Positions 57,100 through 64,000 of a DNA stretch of 64,000 nucleotides are shown piece by piece (the first letter of the stretch is position 1; every line of letters starts with the position of its first letter). The position numbers were made by a program, and so were the translations under genes. Source of the stretch: Platanthera guangdongensis (Eukaryota > Streptophyta > Magnoliopsida > Asparagales > Orchidaceae); NCBI GenBank assembly GCA_039583875.1, contig CM077162.1:61362822-61426821 (forward strand), written 5' to 3'. The notes beneath the pieces are model-generated. The model saw only the letters and a program-made list of their open reading frames with translations, had not been told where the DNA came from and ran no database searches.

Positions 57100-58712
57100 T
57101 GTTGGGTATTGTATCCACAATTACCTGGATTTGAGGAAGCCACCTGTCAAGCTAAGATGAATTCACAATGTATTTGATGAAACTTCTTAAGTTGTGCTTG
57201 CAGTTATTCCACGCTAAGTGCACACCAATGTCAGGGTGCAGTAGGTCAATATACACGGGTCTGCACGACGTAATCCCTCGTTGAGCAGATCAGTGTGTTG
57301 GCCTACGTGTACTCTCTCTATTGGAGTGCACTTACTTTCAAGTACAGGGTTGTGTTTATACAAGAGCAGACAAGGAGCAAGGATGGGTCAAGGAGCAGCT
57401 CTTGGGTGGAAAGACGAAAATTCGTCTAAGTATAATTCGACGAGAATCACCAAGTGATTCTCGCCGATTCGGCGAGAATCACTAGTGATTCTCGCCGAAT
57501 CGTCGAGAATCACTAGTGATTCTCGCCGACTCTATCCGGCTACCTCAAAACGGTGCCAAGTAAGATTCGGCGAGAATCACTAGTGATTCTCGCCGAACCC
57601 ATCGTTGAGCAGATCATGAATACCAAGTAATATTCGTTGAGAATCAACAAGTGATTCGGCGAGAATCACTAACTGATTCTCGCCGATTCGTCGAGAATCA
57701 CCTGCGATTCTCGCCGATTTTGACTTAGCAATTTCTCTGGAAGCTGCTGGACCGGATTCTGCCGCTGGGACTATGTTGAACCGGAACTAGGGTTTCCTTC
57801 AGGTGGGACCCACAACGGTCATTTGGGAGTATACGTGTGTATAAATACACGGGTATTTTTGAATAGTAGGCAGCGAAGAAGAAAAGAAATACACGAGCCG
57901 CGACTTGACCTAGATCGCCGTTTCCGCTCCGCCGCCGCCGCCGCCGCTCGCGCCAAGTTGTTCGCCGGTTGATCGTGGTTTCGCCCAGATCCTCCTGCGA
58001 CAGAAGCCTAGCTAAGCTCAGCGTCTCACGTGTCTAACCGGAGATCTCTTGTCTCTTGATTTGTTGATCGGGAAAATCTTCCCCATCCGAATCGATCGAG
58101 ACGATTGATCCTAGTGTAACCATTGGTAGACCTAGCTAGCTTCGCTACGAAGTTTGGATCTCCAAAGAACAGCCGCCGCACATCGTTGTTGTTGCCGATC
58201 CCGTGAACCTAGCCGCCGCCCATCTTGCCGCCGCCGGTTCCGGGGAGATTCACTCCAAGTGAGATCTAGGGTTGTAGACTCTTCATTGACTTCAAGAACA
58301 CATCGTCGAGCGAAGAGGAACACCTTAGTCTCCAAACGTAGTTTGTATCTCTTGTGCATTCTAGTTTTACTTTTGTTGTAAAGGAACGTTGGTTCCTAGT
58401 TGTAAGGGTTGAGTGCAACCCGTTTTGTGGGAGTGTTGACTCCTACGTGTGGAAGGGTTCCTTCCGATAGTGCAGGGATTGGATTTCAATCCTGTTGGAG
58501 AAGAGACCGAGTCGTCCCTTGTTGGGAGATAGGTCGAAGGGAGAAAGTGGATGTACCCAAGTCGGGGAACCACTATAAATTACTTGTGTCCTTTCTGTGC
58601 TGTGCCGTTTTATTTTCTTGTGCAGGTACAATATTAAATTCCGCAAAAACGCTGCACGTCACCTATTCCCCCCCCCCATAGGTGAACATAGTTGACACTA
58701 GGTGGACTTTCA
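57100..58712 (+). repeat. 3' LTR of the pol-less SIRE-like element
   Basis: Nearly identical to 50190-51821. It is shorter by about 19 bases, mainly because it lacks the extra repeat fragment in the palindrome cluster. Ends GGTGGACTTTCA, followed by the target TTATA. Confidence 0.95.
57436..57718. repeat. Perfect palindromes in the 3' LTR
   Basis: 57467-57500 is a 34-base perfect palindrome: ATTCGGCGAGAATCACT followed by its exact reverse complement. 57566-57597 is a second, of 32 bases with the same core. Further partial pairs lie at about 57438-57466, 57502-57529 and 57655-57716. Each has GAATCACT or GAATCACC meeting its complement. Confidence 0.93.
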
Positions 58713-59950
58713 TTATAGGCATCACAAGGGTGTTTTCCTGGACTACCACTCCAATACTTCCTGCTACTGCCCTTTATAGGTCCAACCCATCGAGTCCATA
58801 AACTACACGTTTCATCGCGAAGTCTTCTCCGGTGTATATATGCAACATCACCAATCCAGACCAACCTGTACAGATGGGCTTCACACAGCATGCCTATTCT
58901 GTACTCCATTTCCGGATCTATATGCCAAACTATTAGGGATTCCAAGAATCAACCCAACAAACTCCCTTACAATCCACCCTCTGGTGGGGAATCCTATGCA
59001 CATGCAAAAAAGGAAGGCTTCACATGGCTAAGAAGGAAGATTGTTACCCTTGACGATCATTTTGGAGCCATGGAATTGTAGCCGGTTGGAAAGCACCGCA
59101 GCAGCTTTGTCTCCTCAAATATGGCTTCAGATCTCAGATCGGAACTCTCAAGCTCCTCCAACGGACGGATCCCTTCCCTTCCTCCTCCTCCTCCTCCTCC
59201 TTGCTCTCCTTTCTCTTAAGCTCTTTAGAAAGATAATGGCGAAGTAATAAATGAGATTTCTCTTCTCGTTCTCGGCCTTAAAGCAGCAAGGAGACACATG
59301 GGCCATCAGATCCCAGAGGAAGGAGATGAACAACCACAAAAATCTCTAAAATTGACTTTTCGGGTCTGACACACCCTGTGACACGCCCGTGTCACAGGGC
59401 ATGTACATTAAGCGGCACACGAACTGACTTATCCAAAATAGATGACGGCCAGGTGACATGCCCGTGTCGGCCCAGTCACGCCCGTGACACAAAAGGCGTG
59501 TACCTCACTCGAGTCATAGTCGAGACCTACTCGAGAGAACTACTCGAGTACTTAGTCATGACACGCCCGTGTCACATAGCGGACACGCCCATGTCCCTTA
59601 GGTACTCGAGACATTTTCTATCTACTCGAGACATTTCCTCGAGATCTACTCGAGTCGACACAGAACGGGACACGCCCGTGTCCAAAGGATGACACGCCCA
59701 TGTCACCAGTACTCGAGACCCATGCGAGACCTACTTGAGATAATCACTCGAGTAGTTTCGGTAGGACACGCCCCCTGACACACCCCTTGATACTCCCCCT
59801 GACACGCCCGTGTCATAGGGCATGTACACTCAAACGTTTCATCGACCAGACACCGGGCTGCTCACCCGAGTAGGACATGGCCCGTGACACTCCTGTGTGC
59901 CAGGGCGTGTAACCCGACCTGAACCCAATTTTGGGTTTTGTGGTGTTACA
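58713..59950 (-). repeat. 5' LTR of the minus-strand chromovirus, outer part
   Basis: Resumes with TTATAGGCATCACAAGGG, in register with 50189, and runs to GTGTTACA. Aligns with 42815-44047, including the ACTCGAG and GACACGCCCGTGTC array (59370-59900). Confidence 0.9.
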
Positions 59951-61907
59951 CATTGGTCTCATATCCATTGAAGAATTATATGATCATCCAGCTGCCCCAT
60001 CTGGTATAAAGGCCCCACTGTCCTCTGTTGACAGTGATTTTGAAGAGGATGAGGAGTTTAGTCTCATGGCCACATTAGAAGACAATCAAGACCATTCTAT
60101 TCCTAATGAGGTACATTCTATCCCTAGCTCTCCCTCTTTCTATGAGACTGGATCAGACTCTGAAGCATCCCCTTACTCTAGTGGGGATGATAGATCGGAA
60201 TCTTAAGATTATGTCAATCAATTGATTGACAAGTATGGTGCAATTCTGGATGCTCTAAAGAAGAGCAAAAGACTTATCAAGAGACAGGCTGAGGAGATTG
60301 CTTCTCTTCAACATGCTGCTTCCCTGCATCCTGAATCAGCACACTTGATAACTTAGATGAGGAGGGATGTTAGACAATAAAAGACAATCTCAATTATTCA
60401 AATTGAGACCATTAGCCAGAAGAACAAGATCATCATGGATCTTAAAGAAAAACGTCTCAAGGAGAAGATGATTATAGCTGAATTCTCTATGCCCAAAATT
60501 GTTTTGCCACGGATTGAATCCTTCACCTCTCAAAAGGTAAATAGAGGTTTGGGATTCAAGTGGAACTCTAGAGCTGTCCATTCCACAGAGAAGGCCAAAG
60601 CTCCTGTATTACCTCAGACCACCTTTCAAAAGATAATCCTCCCTTCCAACAGGTATGACCAGAACAACATGTATGGTCAATGGAAGAATGAGAACTTTTC
60701 TTGTGAGAATATATGGGTATCTTACAATGGAAGGAGAAAGGATGTGAGATTTAGTGCACTGAAGGCTCCTCATAAGAAAATCCAAATGGCCCATTATGGA
60801 CCAGTTGTGTTTAATGCTCCAGCCTCCACACTCAAAGACAAGGTTGTGGCATGTTCCTATGTTCCCTCGGCAAAAACCTTGACTAAGGGCAAGTAAGTCA
60901 GTAAGCCACACCTGGCAGTTTTTGATGCAATCAACTTCATGTCAACTATAACATGACATCAATTGTTGCTTCTCAGAATAAGCCAAGTGCATCGACTAGC
61001 AGACTCACTTTCAGTCAGATTCTTATAGAAAGAAATAGGAAGAAAGCTCCTACTCTCCCCTCTGAATAGATAATTAATGATAGCTTGCACACACCAAAGG
61101 CTATTCAGAAGAGGAGATACAACATTCTTGAGTGTTGTTGTTGTGGCAAGGTGGGTCATTTTGCCATAGAATGTTGGCACAATCCTTGCGTGCCAAGGAC
61201 AAGGGTGAGACTCCCTATCAGGGTTGATGTAGCTGAACATGTTCATTTTTAGGCTAACATGAACAAGGACACAATCACTTTTAGGTTCCTAAGGTAAACT
61301 AATTTGTGTTCGCAGGATAGTCCAAGTACCCTTATAATTCCAATATGATACTTGGACATTGGTTGTTCCAGATACATGACTGAGACAAGGAGCCATCTTA
61401 AGTACTACACTCCAGTGAAGAATAGACCTAAGGTCATCTTTGGAGGTTCAGACAGAGGAGTTACCAAATGCTATGGTATGAACACCAATGACATAATTTC
61501 CATCACAAAAGTAGCTTATGTGGATGGATTGCAACACAATCTGATTAGCATAAGCCAACTATGTGACATAAGCTATATCATTGTCTTCTACAAGGATGAG
61601 CGTCTGATCAAAAGTTCAAGTGACTTTGAGGTTATTTTGATAAGCACTAGGAGTGGAAATATATATTGTTTAAACTTCTTATGTTTAAGTACAAACTCAC
61701 AAGTATGTCTGGTAGCAAATGAGAAAGTCTCTTATTCTGTGCAAAGGTACGAGAGGCTTGCTCACTTGAACTACAAGATAATTAGCTAGCTCTTTAGTGA
61801 TGAGCTAGTCAGAAATGGACACAATCTGAGATGCACTAAGGAGGACATTTGCTCTGCATGTCAAAAGGACAAGTAGACCAAAGCATCCTTTAAGAGCATT
61901 AGGGAAA
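59951..61907 (+). pseudogene. SIRE-like copia gag and start of pol, second fragment
   Basis: Frame continuation after the CATTG duplication: GLISIEELYDHPAAPSGIKA, DSDFEEDEEFSLMATLED, then the helical SQKNKIIMDLKEKRLKEK, a second zinc knuckle CCCGKVGHFAIECWHNP (about 61135-61185), and the protease start WYLDIGCSRYMTETRSHLKY, in which the catalytic DSG is DIG. Downstream, KVAYVDGLQHNLISISQLCD is the GAG-pre-integrase lead-in, and CSACQKDK with TKASFKSIREI is the integrase zinc region. Several stops are present. The frame ends at 61907 beside the next LTR. The zinc-knuckle segment closely resembles that of the pol-less element, so the two belong to related families. Confidence 0.85.
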
Positions 61908-61914
61908 TTAAAAA

Positions 61915-62991
61915 TGCATTCCGCTCGATTGAGCCCGTATTCAATCCCCATTGATCTAGGAAGCTAGCGCAAGGGGAGAGGAGGAGAAGCATGCATGATT
62001 CTGGGCTTGGAGGCGGCTACTCGGGCGGGTGGCCATGGTTTTTGGCATTTTTCGGCGAACCTCACCCGATCTCGATTATCCACCAAAAGCTTTGATCGAA
62101 GAGTCGATTTCAACAACTTGAGAGCTTCTGAAGGTGATGAAAGGTTCGAATTAAACTTTGGGGGGCACTATATAGGAAATCCATGAATGGGAGGTGGTAG
62201 GCAAGGTCATTAATGGCCCTCCATGATGGTGGCCGACCTTGAACTGCTGGAAACTCCTCTTCATCAGGGGAGATGAAAGGAGGGGTTGTGGAAGAAGAAG
62301 GTATTGTCACTTGGCCTCCCCCATTATTCCCCTCCTCCAAATGAAACTTCCCCTTAATTACCCTCATTAAACCTCTATTAAACTCACCTAATTCAGATTA
62401 AAAAAATTTAATAAACTTTGTGGGCCTTAAGTTGGGCCTTGGGCAAGGACTTAGCCCACATGAATTGGCATGGTCTCTCATTTAGCCTTTAGGGGTTAAT
62501 TTGACCATGGTTGACCTTGGGGTTGACTTTGGTCAACTTGATGGCTTGACTGGTCCAAGGGGTGTGTCTTGAGTCCCTCGACACCACCCAATGTTGATTG
62601 GGTCATGGTGATGCCCCAATTGGGCCCACTTTGCCAAATAGCGTGATTTTGACCTAAATAGGGCCAAGTTTGACTTTAGTCAAACTGGTCCACTTGGTGA
62701 CCCCATGATGAGGATTTTGGGTCCACTTGGCTCATAATGACATTACAAGGCTAGGGATGGGGTCCATCGCTCAGTTGCCTCTCTTTTAGGGTTAGGGAAG
62801 TGTTAGTGAGCTTACCTTGAGGTGGTGAGTTCATGTGAGTGTGAATTGGCCTAGGTTGACTTGTGCACATTGGGGGTACACATAATAGTTTTCCAAAGTT
62901 CAAGTTGAGTTAGGATCATACTAGGGCCTTCGTGCACAACTCAATCCCTAACCCTAACTTTTGGGGGCCTAGAAGTGTGGGGGATGTTACA
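61915..62991 (-). repeat. 3' LTR of a second minus-strand chromovirus
   Basis: The right edge GGGGGATGTTACA at 62991 gives TGTAACATCCCCC in element orientation, a typical chromovirus LTR start. The left edge TGCATTCCGC at 61915 follows the end of copia coding sequence. A TATA-like CTATATAG lies on the minus strand at about 62169. About 1.08 kb. The other LTR is outside the window, so the left edge is approximate. Confidence 0.7.
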
Positions 62992-64000
62992 AATTCCAAT
63001 AAACAAAACAAAAATTCTATCCTCGAAATTCAAGCTCGGGTCTATGGGTTTTCACGAGTGAAGATAAGATCAACTGGTAGGAGGTTTAGTTTGTACCTGA
63101 GCTGAAGAGCTCCTGGTGTTTCTTCTATATGAGATCCAAGGGCTCCTAAGTGTGCTCATCCTACCCATGATTTGACCACAGCACCTTGAATAAAGGAATG
63201 CTCTTCTTCCGCAAAACTCGGACCGTTGTATCGTCAATACAAATTTGATCCAAATTAACTGATCGATCAGAAGCACTCGGGCCCGAGGTAGACGTAATAT
63301 GCTGCTCCGACCTAAGTAATGCTTTCTGAAGTGAGTAGACATGAAAGATGTCATGCAGGTTCACCAACTTTGGCGGTAGCTCCAGCCTGTATGCCAAGGG
63401 GCCGACCCACTCCAGGATTGTATAATGACCCATATACATAGGGTTGTGCTTCTTGCGCCTTCACACCCGTGAAACACCATACATCAGACGTATCTTCAAG
63501 AACACCTTGTCCCCCACCTGGAACTCTACCTTACGATACCTCGCATCGTAATACTTCGTCTGCTGACTCTGAGCCTCTAGCATCCTATCTCTGATCAGCC
63601 GAATGAGCGTGTCCGTGTCCTCGACGTAATCTGACCCAAGCGCCTTCGGGTACCCATCCTGAACCCAAGATAGCGGTGTCTGACACTTCCTCCCATACAG
63701 CGCCTTATATGGAGCCATGCCAATACTGGCCTGATGGCTGTTGTTGTAAGAGAACTCAATCAATGGCAACAGCCGCTCCCAGGGATTCCCTGTATCAAGT
63801 ATACACAATCGCAGCAGATCCTCCATGGTCATGTTAGTCTGCTCTGTCTGCACATCAGTCTGTGGATGAAAGGCAGTGCAAAATGCAAGCTGGGAACCTA
63901 AGTACTCTTGCACCGCACTCCATTCTCTGAAAATAAACCGTCCATCTCGATCCGATATAATCATCTTGGGTACGCCATGGTACCTCACAAACTACTCCAT
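62992..64000 (-). pseudogene. Chromovirus integrase, C-terminal domain and chromodomain
   Basis: From the window edge: VPKMIISDRDGRFIFREWSA, FHPQTDVQTEQTNMTMEDLL, YNNSHQASIGMAPYKALYGR, FQVGDKVFLKIRLMYGVSRV (63988-63461). After a TGA come MGHYTILEWVGPLAYRLELP, LVNLHDIFHVYSLQKALLRS and the chromodomain-like VLRKKSIPLFKVLWSNHG (63439-63161), then stops. The DDE residues D and E appear kept (SDRDGRF; QTEQTN). The rest of the element lies beyond 64000. Confidence 0.87.

Larger units (their letters stand above)
50190..58712 (+). mobile_element. Pol-less SIRE-like copia element with a large accessory ORF
   Basis: Two LTRs (50190-51821 and 57100-58712), iMet primer site, polypurine tract and a perfect target duplication TTATA (50185-50189 and 58713-58717) define a complete 8.5-kb insertion. 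Inside are a shortened gag, a 1-kb non-coding stretch and a 726-codon ORF. No protease, integrase, RT or RNase H is present. The first 265 bases of the two LTRs differ at only two positions, so insertion was recent. Mobilisation must have used enzymes from an autonomous relative (inference). Confidence 0.92.
41580..59950 (-). mobile_element. Chromovirus (Ty3/gypsy) on the minus strand, one LTR interrupted
   Basis: Bounded by TGTAATAACTCC at 41580 and GTGGTGTTACA at 59950, with a perfect target duplication CATTG at 41575-41579 and 59951-59955. In element orientation: 5' LTR 59950-48949 (split by a SIRE-like element at 50190-58712), iMet primer site, gag, protease, RT, RNase H, integrase, 3' LTR 44047-41580. 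All domains are present with only a few stops, so it is a nearly complete but dead copy. The LTRs differ at several percent of positions by eye. Confidence 0.92.

Overview
This window is nuclear DNA of a flowering plant with a repeat-rich genome. It is dominated by nested LTR retrotransposons of the Ty3/gypsy type (Athila-like, Tat-like with two RNase H domains, and three chromoviruses with chromodomain-like C-termini) and the Ty1/copia type (a Tork-like element and SIRE-like elements). Primer sites match plant tRNA-iMet and tRNA-Asp, and the few host genes (fimbrin, S-receptor-like kinase) are plant families. The species cannot be named from the sequence.

Layout. 1-5539: the 5' half of an Athila-like element on the minus strand, inserted in an older copia reverse transcriptase (5540-5822). 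5823-12891: the only host-like segment. It holds a bacterial-type MreB fragment (6352-6624), a small three-exon membrane-protein gene (8157-10904) with an antisense fimbrin retrocopy in its first intron, and a receptor-kinase fragment (11149-11656). 12892-32235: an LTR-like sequence split by a Tat-like element (13054-31705, target duplication CAAAG). That element contains a copia element (13184-20115), a 74-bp tandem array and a SIRE-type solo LTR (26155-27980). 33705-40981: a plus-strand chromovirus with a 361-bp solo LTR in its integrase (target duplication AGCGC). 40982-61907: a SIRE-like copia relic whose gag is split by a minus-strand chromovirus (41580-59950, target duplication CATTG). 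One LTR of that chromovirus is split by a young, pol-less SIRE-like element (50190-58712, target duplication TTATA). 61915-64000: the 3' end of another minus-strand chromovirus.

Almost every retroelement gene is broken by stops, frameshifts or insertions. The exceptions are the small host gene, whose exon phases match, and a 726-codon accessory ORF in the pol-less SIRE-like element. That element has nearly identical LTRs and looks recently mobile although it encodes no polymerase, so it must have used enzymes from a partner. The most unexpected single object is the AT-rich, alphaproteobacterial-like MreB fragment. The most system-like object is the pol-less element, with its intact accessory ORF and LTRs full of long perfect palindromes.
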